In this document: positions 9,375 to 18,294 of the stretch, piece after piece | How the letters are laid out: each line of letters starts with the position of its first letter | How positions within the stretch are numbered: the stretch's first letter is position 1 | Assembly: GCF_014206975.1 (NCBI RefSeq) | Contig: NZ_JACHOU010000008.1 | Location: 124,001-188,000, forward strand | Reading direction: 5' to 3' | DNA from: Aminobacter aganoensis | GTDB lineage: Bacteria > Pseudomonadota > Alphaproteobacteria > Rhizobiales > Rhizobiaceae | Length of the DNA stretch: 64,000 nt | The notes under the pieces: model-generated | Told to the model about the DNA's origin: nothing | The model's database searches: none | The model's input: only the letters and a program-made list of their open reading frames with translations | Translations under genes and position numbers: made by a program

Positions 9375-10082
9375 TTACCGGCCCCCTCGGCCAAATATCG
9401 TGACGAGAAACTCGTCGAGCCAGCGCTTGAGGTGCATGTCCCAGATCAGCCGGCCGCCCAGATGGTCGCGGCCTGGCTGTGCGCCGGGCAGCACGAAGCG
9501 TTCGGCCCCGCGCACCACCCAGCGCTGCATCATCACCCGTGTCAGTTCGGCGTGGAACTGGATGCCCCAGGCATTGTCGCCATAGCGGAATGCCTGGTTG
9601 GGATAGGTGTCGGATGATGCCAGGAGCACGGCGTCGGTGGGCAGCGAAAAGCCCTCGCGATGAAACTGGTAGACCATCTCGGGCCAGTGCATCAGCTTGC
9701 GGCCTTCCTCGGTCGCCTTGATCGGATACCAGCCGATCTCCACCAGCCCATCGCCATGGCCCTCGACCTTGCCGCCGAGATGGTTGACCAGCATCTGCGC
9801 GCCAAGGCAGATGCCGAGGAACGGCCGGTTTTCGCTGAGCGGCACCGCCAGCCAGTCGGTCTCGCGGCGCACGAACTCGTCATGGTCGTTGGCGCTCATC
9901 GGCCCGCCGAAGACCACGGCGCCGGCATGGTTTTCCAGTGTTTCGGGCAAGGAATCGCCCAGCGGCGGCCGGCGGATATCGAGATCGAAGCCATTCTCGA
10001 TCAGCAAGTGACCGACACGGCCGGCGCTGGAATGCTCCTGGTGCAGGACGACCAGGATCTTCGCTCTCGCCTTGCCCGGCAT
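9375..10082 (-). CDS. Class I glutamine amidotransferase-like protein
   Basis: 235 residues of the stand-alone GATase-1 family related to GMP synthase glutaminase domains. The nucleophile elbow is LGICLGAQML, with the catalytic Cys around residue 95, and the His-Glu pair is in IQFHAELT near residue 190. The oxyanion stretch GGPMSANDHDEF precedes the elbow. With all three catalytic residues present it should hydrolyse glutamine or a gamma-glutamyl compound; the acceptor is unknown. The ATG at 10082 lies 7 nt after the stop of the TerB gene, so the two are probably co-transcribed. An ORF extension upstream overlaps terB and is not used. Confidence 0.88.
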   Translation of the reverse strand: MPGKARAKILVVLHQEHSSAGRVGHLLIENGFDLDIRRPPLGDSLPETLENHAGAVVFGGPMSANDHDEFVRRETDWLAVPLSENRPFLGICLGAQMLVNHLGGKVEGHGDGLVEIGWYPIKATEEGRKLMHWPEMVYQFHREGFSLPTDAVLLASSDTYPNQAFRYGDNAWGIQFHAELTRVMMQRWVVRGAERFVLPGAQPGRDHLGGRLIWDMHLKRWLDEFLVTIFGRGGR

Positions 10083-10089
10083 CGAGCGC

Positions 10090-10569
10090 CTATTCGTCCG
10101 TTTCGGGTCCGACCGCGCGCTGCGCCTGCTGCGCCGCCTTGCGCTTGGTCTCAATGCGGTCGCGGCTTGCGACCCCGATCAGTTCGGCGATGCGCCAGAT
10201 GGTGTTGTCCTCCATCTCATGCAGTTCGCCGTCGGCATAGACGATCTCCCACATCATGCCGATGAAATCCTTGCGCGCATCCTCGTCGAGGCTGCGCTTG
10301 AGCACGCTGGTGAAGGCGTAGAGATCGATCGCCTCGTTGTCGGCCTGCTCGCCGGCCTTCGCCAGCCGGTCGAGCTCGGTGCCCGAGACGCCGTAACTCT
10401 TGGCGAGCAACTGCTTGACGCGCTCCCACTCGATGTCCTGCCGGTCGCCGTCGGCGTCCATGACATGGTACATCAGCGCCGCCGCCGCCACGCGCGGGTC
10501 GTCCTCACCGCTGTGCCTGGCGCCTGCCGCGGGCAGGTCCTTCAGGAAGGAAATCATGCGTTCGAACAT
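10090..10569 (-). CDS. TerB family tellurite-resistance-like protein
   Basis: 159 residues forming an all-helical TerB domain: VAAAALMYHVMDADGDRQDIEWERV, then FTSVLKRS and MMWEIVYADGELHEMEDNTI. The paired acidic stretches DADGD and YADGELHEME are the metal-binding signature of TerB-like proteins. Single TerB-domain proteins in alphaproteobacteria are usually part of envelope stress or unknown functions, not tellurite resistance itself. It is the first gene of a short unit with the amidotransferase and lies downstream of hemY on the same strand (49 nt gap). Confidence 0.88.
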   Translation of the reverse strand: MFERMISFLKDLPAAGARHSGEDDPRVAAAALMYHVMDADGDRQDIEWERVKQLLAKSYGVSGTELDRLAKAGEQADNEAIDLYAFTSVLKRSLDEDARKDFIGMMWEIVYADGELHEMEDNTIWRIAELIGVASRDRIETKRKAAQQAQRAVGPETDE

Positions 10570-10617
10570 CGGCGAATCCTGCTTGGGGCAAAGCCTAGAC
10601 TTAGGGTCGGCCTCGAA

Positions 10618-12198
10618 TCAAAACAAACGGAAACGTCGCTGCGCGTTGTCCCGTTCCACCTCGGGGTCCACGCCGGGATCGTCGGGAAGCCGGATCGGCT
10701 CTGCCTTGTCCTCGTCCACGACCCCGGCAACGCCGTCCAGCGCCGGTGGAACGACTTTTGCCACGGCCGGCTCGGCCTCCTTTTCCGGCATGGCCTCGAC
10801 GTCGCTCTCGACCTCTACGATGTCGTCGCCGGCGGGCTGCGCGGCCCGGATCGCCGGGATCGCCACGCGCTCCTCCGGCTCCTCGTCGTGCTGTTCGATG
10901 AGATGGCCGAGCCGTTCCTCCGGCGCCTTCCACTCGAATGCGTCGAGCCTGCCGGTCACCGGCGAGAACGGCGCCCAGCGCTCGGAAACGACGCCGTCGG
11001 CGACCCATGCCGGGTCGCGCGGCGCCCGCACCGCCTTGGCCAGCCACTGGCGCACCTTGCCCTGGTTGCCGGTCTCGGCCTCCTCGATGTCCGCGAGCAG
11101 CAGATAGGCGCCCTCGCGCGGCTGCATCCGCGCCGCTGCCTCGGCCTCGGCGCGTGCCAGCGCATAGTCCTGCGCCTCCAGCGCAGCGCGCGCCACGGCG
11201 AGTGAGGATTCCGGGTGGTTCTGCCGCAGCGACTGCAGCTTCTTCGCCCGGGCCAGCCGGTCGAGAACGGCGTCGCCGGGTCGGCCATGGACATAAAGTT
11301 CGGCGACATCGGGCAGCGGCTCGGCCTTCCACGCACCTTCCAGCGCCTTCGAACCCTTGCGCACGTCGTTCTGGCGGAACAGCGCCTTGGCTGCGGCGAT
11401 CGCCGCCGGGCCGAATTCCGGCCGCAGCCGGTTGGCCTCGAGCGCTGCCGTCCGTGCCGCATTGAAGTCGCTGTCGAACAGCTGCATCGCCTTGGCCGTC
11501 AGCAGGACCGAGCGGCGATTGTTGGCGACGTCGCGCTCGATCTGCCGCGTCGACTTCTGGGCATCGACCAGCGCCAGGGCACCGTCCCAGTCGCCGCGTT
11601 CGGCCTTTTCCTCCAGCGTCGAATCCGCCGCCCAGGAAAGCTGCGGCGCCAGCCCCGCGGCACGCCCGGCATAGTGGCGCGCGGCCGAGCGGTCGCCCAG
11701 TCTCTCGGCCTCGAGATAGAGCCCGCGCAGGCCAAGCAGGCGCATCTCGGGATCGTCGAGCATCGCCTCGAATTTCTGCCGCGCGCCGTCATGATCGCCT
11801 TCCAGCAATGCCGCCTGCGCGTCGAGCAGCTGGATCAGCGGTTCCTGGTCGGAGCGGATCAGCTTCGCCGCTTCCTTGTTCTTCTTACGCGCAAGCGCCG
11901 CATCGCCGGCACCCGCCGCGATCATCCCGGTCGACAGCGCCTGGTAGCCGCGGTCGCGGCGGCGGGCGCGGAAATGGCGGGCGATGGCATAGGGACTGTT
12001 CCACAGCGACTTGGTCAGCCACCACAAGAGCATCACCGCCGCAACGATGGCCGTCACCGCCACCGCCGCCACCATCAGGCTGACCTGGTACTGGTAGCCG
12101 CCGAAGGTCACCACCATGTCGCCCGGGCGATCGGCCAGCCAGGCGAAGCCCAGACCGAGAGCGAAGACGATGGCGAGGAAGAACAGGATGCGTATCAT
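10618..12198 (-). CDS. hemY: HemY-like inner-membrane TPR protein of the haem cluster
   Basis: 526 residues. Two N-terminal membrane helices (ILFFLAIVFALGLGFAWLA and LMVAAVAVTAIVAAVMLLWWL) are followed by a HemY_N region (KSLWNSPYAIARHFRARR) and a series of TPR-like helical pairs to about residue 400. The tail is acidic and low in complexity. Proteobacterial HemY of this type is a helical scaffold in the inner membrane encoded with hemC and hemD; it is distinct from the protoporphyrinogen oxidase also called HemY. It begins 10 nt after the Mic60-like gene and ends the hemC-hemD-mic60-hemY unit. Confidence 0.92.
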   Translation of the reverse strand: MIRILFFLAIVFALGLGFAWLADRPGDMVVTFGGYQYQVSLMVAAVAVTAIVAAVMLLWWLTKSLWNSPYAIARHFRARRRDRGYQALSTGMIAAGAGDAALARKKNKEAAKLIRSDQEPLIQLLDAQAALLEGDHDGARQKFEAMLDDPEMRLLGLRGLYLEAERLGDRSAARHYAGRAAGLAPQLSWAADSTLEEKAERGDWDGALALVDAQKSTRQIERDVANNRRSVLLTAKAMQLFDSDFNAARTAALEANRLRPEFGPAAIAAAKALFRQNDVRKGSKALEGAWKAEPLPDVAELYVHGRPGDAVLDRLARAKKLQSLRQNHPESSLAVARAALEAQDYALARAEAEAAARMQPREGAYLLLADIEEAETGNQGKVRQWLAKAVRAPRDPAWVADGVVSERWAPFSPVTGRLDAFEWKAPEERLGHLIEQHDEEPEERVAIPAIRAAQPAGDDIVEVESDVEAMPEKEAEPAVAKVVPPALDGVAGVVDEDKAEPIRLPDDPGVDPEVERDNAQRRFRLF

Positions 12199-12208
12199 CT
12201 GGTGTTCC

Positions 12209-13579
12209 TCACGCCTTCATCGCATTGGCGACCAGTTGGTCGACCAACGCCTCGACCTCCTGCCGCGCCTTGAGCGTGGCGGCGAAATCGGCGCCCGCCG
12301 CCTTGGCGGTGTCCGGCAGCGTCTCGTATTCGGCCAGCGCCTTGGCGAAGTCGCCCTGGGTGACCGCCAGTTCCATGCGCGCCACCGTCTCCGGCGCGCC
12401 TGCGCCTTCGACGGCGCCGATCGGCCGCACCTTGACCAGTTGCTCCGCGCTCGAAACCAGCCGCTCGAACACGCCGGCATCCGGATTAACCGGCTTCGCC
12501 GCCGCGATCATCGCATTGGCGGCGGCGTCGGTTTCGGCAACGATGTTGGCCCGCGTCGCCACGCCCTTTTCGGCATGGGCCCGGAGTTTCGCCAGCTCCG
12601 CCGCGTCGGGCGAAATGGCGGCAAAGGTCTCGAGTTCGGCGCCGAACGCGCCACCCCGGTCGACGGCTGCCTTGAGCGCCGATGCGGCAATCGCCAGCGC
12701 GATCTTGGGCTGCGATGCCTGTGCGTCGACCTTGGAGGTCAGCGCGGAAACCGACTGCTCCAGCGTCGCGATCTTGCCGTCATCGCTGGAAGCAGCCTCG
12801 CCCGCGGCCTTCAGCGCTGTGTCCAAAGCGCCCACCTTCTCGTTCAGGGCCGCAACCTCGCTTGCCGCCGCCCCGCCCTGTCCGAGCGACGTCACCGCCG
12901 TCTCGACATCCTTGATGCGCTGGTCGAGCCCGGCCAACGCCTCCGGCGAACCCGCCTGGCTGCCGGCTGTCTTCAGCCCTTCGACCTCGCTCTTCAGCTG
13001 CGCGATCTCGCCCGACAGGCTTTCGATCTGTCCGCCGGCGTCGCCGCTGCTGCGCGCGGCCGAAAGTTCGGCCACCTGCGACTTCAGCGAGGCGATCTCG
13101 GCCTGCATTTCGCCGCCATCGCCGGCACCAGACGACGGCGCGCCCAGCACGCCTGCATATTGCAGTCCGCCGGCGACCAGCAGCGCGATCAGGCCGCCGG
13201 CAAGGCCCGGCAGGAGGCCTGACGTCGGCTGTCGCATCGGCGCTTGCGAGGACGTCGCCGAACTCGAGGCATAAGAACTGCCGCCATCCGAAGCTGCGGC
13301 TTGTGCCGGCGCCTCGGCCTTGGGCTGCTGCGCCTGCGGGCCGTTGTCGAAATCATAGTCGTAGGACGCATATCCGCTGTCGGCCGGCGCTTGCGCCTCG
13401 CTGGCAGCGGGCTCCGCCGCCATCGCCTCGTCGCCCATCGTCGCCGAAACCTTTTCGCCCTCCGTCACGGTCTCGGCCTTGGCGGCATCCTCGACCCGCG
13501 ACACCGCGCCTGGCTCAAGCTCGATCGTCACCGGCTCGCGATGCGTCTTCGAATGGCGCGTCTTCGGCGTCTTGACCAT
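12209..13579 (-). CDS. Mitofilin/Mic60-like membrane protein (COG4223)
   Basis: 456 residues. The N terminus is cytoplasmic, charged and low in complexity (~130 residues). One membrane helix follows (LLPGLAGGLIALLVAGGLQYA), then a long periplasmic coiled coil (ASLKSQVAELSAARSS, ESLSGEIAQLKSEVEGL) and a C-terminal helical mitofilin-like domain (ALAIAASALKAAVDRGG, FAKALAEYETLPDTAK). This is the architecture of alphaproteobacterial Mic60, which is encoded next to hemY and is the ancestor of the mitochondrial crista-junction protein. The start at 13579 has GGAG 8 nt upstream. The longer ORF reaching into hemD is rejected. It probably shapes the inner membrane and contacts the outer membrane. Confidence 0.88.
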   Translation of the reverse strand: MVKTPKTRHSKTHREPVTIELEPGAVSRVEDAAKAETVTEGEKVSATMGDEAMAAEPAASEAQAPADSGYASYDYDFDNGPQAQQPKAEAPAQAAASDGGSSYASSSATSSQAPMRQPTSGLLPGLAGGLIALLVAGGLQYAGVLGAPSSGAGDGGEMQAEIASLKSQVAELSAARSSGDAGGQIESLSGEIAQLKSEVEGLKTAGSQAGSPEALAGLDQRIKDVETAVTSLGQGGAAASEVAALNEKVGALDTALKAAGEAASSDDGKIATLEQSVSALTSKVDAQASQPKIALAIAASALKAAVDRGGAFGAELETFAAISPDAAELAKLRAHAEKGVATRANIVAETDAAANAMIAAAKPVNPDAGVFERLVSSAEQLVKVRPIGAVEGAGAPETVARMELAVTQGDFAKALAEYETLPDTAKAAGADFAATLKARQEVEALVDQLVANAMKA

Positions 13580-13701
13580 GCTTGGGGCTCCGCGATTTTC
13601 GTTGGCACAGGTCCCGCGGCGAATGCGGGGTCGAAGATCAAAATCAGTAACACCCACCGTCCAGCGAAAAAAGGCCGCGTGATGGCACGGTCGACGCAAC
13701 G

Positions 13702-14418
13702 TCAGTCCGGCGCGCCGAGAAGGTCGAGCAGCGCGTCCTCGTTGGGATCTGGCGCGACCTCGATGTCGAAGCCGTCGCCCAGCGCCGAGGCAATCCGCCC
13801 TGACAGGCAAAAACACGTCGCGCCCCGGATCAGGTAGTCCGCCTCGGCATGCGTTTCCATCAGCGTCCCGAACGCTGCCGCCGAGCGTGCCGAATAGATC
13901 AGCACCGCGTCGATCGGCTGGCCGCCGAGTTGCTGCCGCACGTAAGTAGGAGGCGGTGAAAGTGCGATCGTGTCGTAGGTCTCGATCGGCACCACCTTGA
14001 TGCCGTTGGCGCCGAGGCGCCGCTCGAAATCCGGCATCCGCACGCGCCCGCAGAGATAGGCCAGCGTCGCCTTGCCCAGCTCGATGGCGATCATGTCGGC
14101 AAGTGCTGCTGCATCGCCCGGCCCTTCGCTGACGGAGAAAAAACCCGCCTTGCGCGCGCCCTCTGCGGTCCGGGCGCCGACTGCGTGGCACGGCAGGTGG
14201 CTGAGCCGCTCGACCAGCCCGCTCGGGGCGTGGCGGAGCGCGTTGGCACTGGTCACGGCCACTGCGGTGGCGTTGGTCGGCACGCTTTCGCGCGCCACCG
14301 GCAGCGGCTGCGTCTCGGAAAGCGGCAGCAGCACCGGTTCGAAGCCGAGCGCTTCAAGGCGCCGCGCGGTGCGGGTGGCGCCGGGATCCGGCCTCGTCAC
14401 CAGCACACGGCGTGCCAT
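13702..14418 (-). CDS. hemD: Uroporphyrinogen-III synthase
   Basis: 238 residues. It closes and inverts ring D of hydroxymethylbilane to give uroporphyrinogen III, the branch point to haem, sirohaem and cobalamin. The sequence is weakly conserved, as is normal for HemD, but shows RVLVTRPDPGATRTARRLEALGF at the N terminus and VAVTSANALRHAP, LIYSARSAAAFGTLM and CLSGRIASAL at the expected places of the two-domain fold. Its ATG follows directly on the TAG of hemC, which implies coupling with the preceding enzyme of the pathway. Confidence 0.93.
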   Translation of the reverse strand: MARRVLVTRPDPGATRTARRLEALGFEPVLLPLSETQPLPVARESVPTNATAVAVTSANALRHAPSGLVERLSHLPCHAVGARTAEGARKAGFFSVSEGPGDAAALADMIAIELGKATLAYLCGRVRMPDFERRLGANGIKVVPIETYDTIALSPPPTYVRQQLGGQPIDAVLIYSARSAAAFGTLMETHAEADYLIRGATCFCLSGRIASALGDGFDIEVAPDPNEDALLDLLGAPD

Positions 14419-15348
14419 CTAGCTCCATCCCTCGAAGAATTTCTCGCCGGCGCGTGCCCTGACGTCTTCGCCGGCCTTGCGGCCGATCTCGGCGGCGTCC
14501 GCCGCGCGGCCTTCGGCCTTTGCCTCGTGCCACAGCGTACCATCTGGCGTCAGGATAAGCCCGGAGAACGCCAGCATGTCGCCATCGATTGTTGCATATC
14601 CGGCGATCGGTGTCCGGCATGAACCGTCGAGTGCGGCGAGAAACGCCCGTTCGCAGGCCAGGGCCTGGCCGGTTGGCCTATGGTCGATGGCTGCCAGCAT
14701 GTCGCGCACGCGGCTGTCGCCGACGCGGCTTTCGATGCAGATCGCGCCCTGCCCCGGCGCCGGCGGAAACATGTCCAGCGGCATCAGGTCGGTGATGATG
14801 TCCGCCAGGCCGAGCCGGCGCAGGCCGGCATTGGCCAGGATGGTGCCCTGGGCCACGCCCTCGTCGAGCTTGCGCAGCCGGGTCTGCACGTTGCCGCGGA
14901 ACATCACCACGTCGAGGTCGGGGCGCATGCGGCGGATCAGCGCCTGCCGCCTCAGCGACGACGAGCCGACGACGGCACCTTCCGGCAGCTCGGCGATCCT
15001 GGCGGCAGCCCGGCCGATGAAGGCGTCGCGCGGGTCCTCGCGCGGCAGGAACGCCGACAGTTCCAGCCCGTCGGGCAGCTGCGTCGGCATGTCCTTGGAC
15101 GAATGCACGGCGAAGTCGACGTCGCCGGCATAGATCGCCTCTTCCAGCTCCTTGGTGAACAGCCCCTTGCCGCCGGCCAGCGCCAGCGAGCGGTCCTGGA
15201 TACGGTCGCCGCTGGTGGTGATCGGCACGATCTCGAACGCCTCTTCCGGCAGGCCGTGCGCCGCCATCAGCCGCGCGCGCGTCTCATGCGCTTGCGCGAG
15301 CGCCAGCAGGCTGCCGCGGGTTCCGATTCTCAAGGCTCTAGTTTGCAT
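14419..15348 (-). CDS. hemC: Porphobilinogen deaminase (hydroxymethylbilane synthase)
   Basis: 309 residues. It polymerises four porphobilinogen units to hydroxymethylbilane using a covalently bound dipyrromethane cofactor. Diagnostic sequences are [14 protein letters not shown] at the N terminus, [45 protein letters not shown], and the cofactor-anchoring cysteine in [11 protein letters not shown] near residue 220. ATG at 15348 ([10 protein letters not shown]) gives the family N terminus; the open frame continues 75 nt upstream towards tsaD without conserved sequence. First gene of the hemC-hemD-mic60-hemY unit and divergent from tsaD. Confidence 0.97.
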   Translation of the reverse strand: MQTRALRIGTRGSLLALAQAHETRARLMAAHGLPEEAFEIVPITTSGDRIQDRSLALAGGKGLFTKELEEAIYAGDVDFAVHSSKDMPTQLPDGLELSAFLPREDPRDAFIGRAAARIAELPEGAVVGSSSLRRQALIRRMRPDLDVVMFRGNVQTRLRKLDEGVAQGTILANAGLRRLGLADIITDLMPLDMFPPAPGQGAICIESRVGDSRVRDMLAAIDHRPTGQALACERAFLAALDGSCRTPIAGYATIDGDMLAFSGLILTPDGTLWHEAKAEGRAADAAEIGRKAGEDVRARAGEKFFEGWS

Positions 15349-15425
15349 CGCGCTTGGTCCGTGATAACCCCGCGCTGGCGGGGCGGTCCCGTACCTCCTA
15401 TCTAGGAAATTACCACCGGGCAATC

Positions 15426-16532
15426 ATGCAGGGTAGCGACCAATTGATCCGCGTTCTGGGCATCGAGACAAGCTGCGACGAAACCGCGGCCAGCGTGGTC
15501 GCGCTCGAAGCGGGCAAGAAGCCGGTCATTCTGTCGAGCACGGTCTTCAGCCAGATCGAGGAACACGCAGCCTTTGGCGGCGTCGTGCCCGAAATCGCCG
15601 CCCGCGCCCATGTCGAGGCGCTCGACGGCATCGTCGAGGCCGCACTTGAGGATTCCGGCCTCTCGCTCGATGACATCGACGCCGTCGCCGCCACTGCCGG
15701 CCCGGGCCTCGTCGGCGGTCTGATCGTCGGGCTGATGACCGCCAAGGCGATCGCCGCATCCGCGCAAAAGCCGCTGCTGGCCATCAACCACCTCGAAGGC
15801 CACGCACTCACCGCGCGGCTGACCGACGGGCTCGAGTTCCCCTACCTTCTGCTGCTCGTCTCGGGCGGACACACCCAGATCGTGCTGGTTCGCGGCGTCG
15901 GCGACTACCAGCGCTGGGCCACCACCATCGACGATGCGCTCGGCGAGGCCTTCGACAAGACCGCCAAGATGCTGGCCTTGCCTTATCCCGGCGGCCCCAA
16001 TGTCGAGAAGGCGGCGGCCTCGGGCGACGCCACCCGCTTCGTCTTCCCGCGTCCGATGAAGGGCTCGGCCCAGCCGGACTTCTCCTTCTCCGGCCTCAAG
16101 ACCTCCGTGCGTCAGGCCGCCACCTCGGTCGCCCCGCTCAGCGATCAGGATGTCGCCGACATCTGCGCGTCGTTCCAGGCGGCGGTCACCGACACGCTCG
16201 GCGACCGCGTCAAGCGCGCGCTCGCCCGCTTCCGTGCCGAATTCCCCGATGTCGCAGCACCGGCGCTGGTCGTCGCCGGCGGCGTCGCCGCCAACCACCA
16301 GATCCGCGCCAGGCTTGAACTGCTATGCGCCGGCCATGGCTTCGCCTTCATTGCGCCGCCCATGGCGTTGTGCACCGACAACGCCGCGATGATCGCCTGG
16401 GCCGGCATCGAGCGGCTGCGCGCCGGGCTCGCCGAGCCTGACGCATTCGATTTCGTGCCGCGCTCGCGCTGGCCGCTGGACACCGTGTCCGCGCCGGTCG
16501 TCGGCTCCGGCAGGCGGGGAGCCAAGGCATGA
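15426..16532 (+). CDS. tsaD: tRNA N6-threonylcarbamoyladenosine transferase TsaD
   Basis: 368 residues. The catalytic subunit that moves threonylcarbamoyl from the AMP donor onto A37 of ANN-decoding tRNAs. ASKHA-fold signatures are present: [24 protein letters not shown], the metal-binding motif [50 protein letters not shown] and [10 protein letters not shown]. The start at 15426 gives the usual short head ([12 protein letters not shown]). It overlaps gpsA by 4 nt (ATGA), a pairing common in alphaproteobacteria, and is divergent from hemC. Confidence 0.97.
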   Translation: MQGSDQLIRVLGIETSCDETAASVVALEAGKKPVILSSTVFSQIEEHAAFGGVVPEIAARAHVEALDGIVEAALEDSGLSLDDIDAVAATAGPGLVGGLIVGLMTAKAIAASAQKPLLAINHLEGHALTARLTDGLEFPYLLLLVSGGHTQIVLVRGVGDYQRWATTIDDALGEAFDKTAKMLALPYPGGPNVEKAAASGDATRFVFPRPMKGSAQPDFSFSGLKTSVRQAATSVAPLSDQDVADICASFQAAVTDTLGDRVKRALARFRAEFPDVAAPALVVAGGVAANHQIRARLELLCAGHGFAFIAPPMALCTDNAAMIAWAGIERLRAGLAEPDAFDFVPRSRWPLDTVSAPVVGSGRRGAKA

Positions 16533-17512
16533 GCGCATACAAGGTCACGGTTCTGGGCGGCGGCGCCTGGGGCACGGCGCTGGCCCTGGCCATGCTGCGC
16601 GCCGGCCATGCCGTCACGCTCTGGGCGCGCGACGCAGACAGCGTTGACGCCATCGCCAGGGGCCAGAACCCGCGCTACCTCCCCGGCATCACCTTCGAGA
16701 CCGGCATCGTCGCCACGACCGACCTCGCCGCCAGCGTGGCCGGCGCCGACTGCGTGCTGGTCGTCACCCCGGCGCAGGCGCTGCGCAGCGTGCTGTCGGA
16801 GGTCAAGCCGCATGTTGCCGCCCATGTGCCCCTGGTGCTCTGCGCCAAGGGCATCGAACGCGACACCGGCACGCTGCTCTCGGCCATTGCCGCCGAGATC
16901 CTGCCGGACAACCCGGTTGCGGCCCTGTCGGGCCCGAGCTTCGCCACCGACGTCGCCCGCGGCCTGCCGACCGCCGTCGTCGTCGCCGCCGAGGACGAGG
17001 CCCGCGCGTCGGCGCTTGCCCTGCGCTTCTCCGCCGCCAATCTGCGCTGCTACTCGACCGACGACCTCATCGGCGTCGAGCTCGGCGGCGCGCTGAAGAA
17101 CGTCTTCGCCATCGCTGCCGGTGCCGTCACTGGTGCCGGCCTCGGCGCCTCGGCGCAGGCAGCCCTGGTCACCCGCGGCTTTGTCGAACTGCGCCGCATC
17201 GGCGCCGCCTTCGGCGCCCGGCCCGAAACGCTGATGGGTCTGTCCGGCCTCGGCGACCTGATGCTCACCTGCTCTTCCGTCCAGTCGCGCAACTTCGCCT
17301 ACGGCGTGGCGCTCGGCAAAGGCGAGGAACTGTCCGGCCGGCCTCTGGCCGAGGGCGTGGCCACCGCCTACATCGCCGCCCGCCTGACGCGCGAGCGCGG
17401 TATCGATGCCCCCATCGTCGAGGCGGTTGCCGCTTTGCTCGACAAGGCCATCACCATCAACGAGGCCGTCGCCGGGCTGATGACCAGGCCGCTGCGCGCC
17501 GAAGCCGACTGA
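16529..17512 (+). CDS. gpsA: NAD(P)-dependent glycerol-3-phosphate dehydrogenase
   Basis: 327 residues. It reduces dihydroxyacetone phosphate to sn-glycerol-3-phosphate, the backbone for phospholipids. The Rossmann motif [13 protein letters not shown] is at the N terminus, [12 protein letters not shown] and [11 protein letters not shown] follow, [18 protein letters not shown] marks the family, and the catalytic lysine is in [13 protein letters not shown] near residue 185. The C-terminal helical domain contains [19 protein letters not shown]. Translationally coupled to tsaD by an ATGA overlap. Confidence 0.97.
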   Translation: MSAYKVTVLGGGAWGTALALAMLRAGHAVTLWARDADSVDAIARGQNPRYLPGITFETGIVATTDLAASVAGADCVLVVTPAQALRSVLSEVKPHVAAHVPLVLCAKGIERDTGTLLSAIAAEILPDNPVAALSGPSFATDVARGLPTAVVVAAEDEARASALALRFSAANLRCYSTDDLIGVELGGALKNVFAIAAGAVTGAGLGASAQAALVTRGFVELRRIGAAFGARPETLMGLSGLGDLMLTCSSVQSRNFAYGVALGKGEELSGRPLAEGVATAYIAARLTRERGIDAPIVEAVAALLDKAITINEAVAGLMTRPLRAEAD

Positions 17513-17531
17513 ATTCATCGAGAGGGACAAC

Positions 17532-17828
17532 ATGCTTTTCGCACTGATCTGCAAGGACAAGCCGGGCCATCTTCAGCTCCGCCTCGACACCCGCCCCGAC
17601 CACGTGGTCTTCCTCAACGACCTCAACGCCAGGGGCGCGCTGAAATTCGGTGGCCCGTTCCTCGATGCCGACGGCAAGCCGGAGGGTAGCCTCGTGGTCA
17701 TCGAAGCGGCGGATGCGGCTGTGGCCCAAGCAATCGCCGACGCCGATCCCTACGCCAAGGCCGGCCTGTTCGAAAGCGTCCAGGTCCGTCCGTGGAACTG
17801 GGTCTTCAACAATCCGGCCAGCGCCTGA
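17532..17828 (+). CDS. YciI-like protein
   Basis: 98 residues with the ferredoxin-like YciI fold: MLFALICKDKPGHLQLR, then RPDHVVFLNDL and the family block GPFLDADGKPEGSLVVIEA. It ends with VQVRPWNWVFNNP, a typical YciI C terminus. Some family members are dehydrochlorinases or dimeric catabolic enzymes, but most have no known reaction. GAGAGG lies 7 nt before the ATG. It follows gpsA by 19 nt and precedes the EVE gene by 31 nt, so it is probably in one transcript with tsaD and gpsA. Confidence 0.9.
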   Translation: MLFALICKDKPGHLQLRLDTRPDHVVFLNDLNARGALKFGGPFLDADGKPEGSLVVIEAADAAVAQAIADADPYAKAGLFESVQVRPWNWVFNNPASA

Positions 17829-17859
17829 ACTGGCATCTATCGGGCATCGAGGGGACGAC

Positions 17860-18294
17860 ATGAGCGACAAGAAGTACTGGCTGTTCAAATCCGAGCCGTT
17901 CAAATTCTCCTTCGAGATGCTGAAGGCGGCCGGCAAGAAGGGCACGCAGTGGGACGGCGTGCGCAACTACCTCGCCCGCAACAACATGCGCGCCATGCAG
18001 ATCGGCGACCTCGGCTTCTTCTATCACTCAAATGAGGGGCTGGAAGTCGTCGGCATCGCCGAAGTCTGCGCGCTCGCCCACCACGACACCACCACCGAGG
18101 ACCCGCGCTGGGAATGCGTCGACATCCGCTACCACAGCGAGATCCCCAGGCCCGTCACGCTCGCCGACGTAAAAGCCAATCCGGCGCTCGAGAAGATGGC
18201 GCTCGTCACCTCGATGCGCCTGTCCGTCCAGCCGGTCACGCCGGACGAGTGGCAGGAAGTCTGCCGCATGGCCGGGCTCGACAAGGCGCCGTGA
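17860..18294 (+). CDS. EVE (PUA-like) domain protein
   Basis: 144 residues covering a complete EVE domain: KYWLFKSEPFKFSFEML, WDGVRNYLARNNMRAM, GDLGFFYHSNEGLEVVGIAEV, and near the end LVTSMRLSVQPVTPDEW. EVE domains share the YTH/PUA/ASCH fold and bind modified bases in DNA or RNA. Its stop overlaps the GTG start of the next gene (GTGA), so the reader-type protein and a methyltransferase are translationally coupled. That link is by position only; there is no evidence that the enzyme makes the mark the domain reads. Confidence 0.93.
   Translation: MSDKKYWLFKSEPFKFSFEMLKAAGKKGTQWDGVRNYLARNNMRAMQIGDLGFFYHSNEGLEVVGIAEVCALAHHDTTTEDPRWECVDIRYHSEIPRPVTLADVKANPALEKMALVTSMRLSVQPVTPDEWQEVCRMAGLDKAP

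Noticed and set aside
13580-14191. N-terminal extension of the Mic60-like frame
   Set aside because: It overlaps hemD in another frame; ATG 13579 has GGAG at the right spacing.
16145-17560. 471-codon minus-strand frame
   Set aside because: Antisense to tsaD and gpsA, Gly/Asp/Gln-rich shadow with no recognisable domain.
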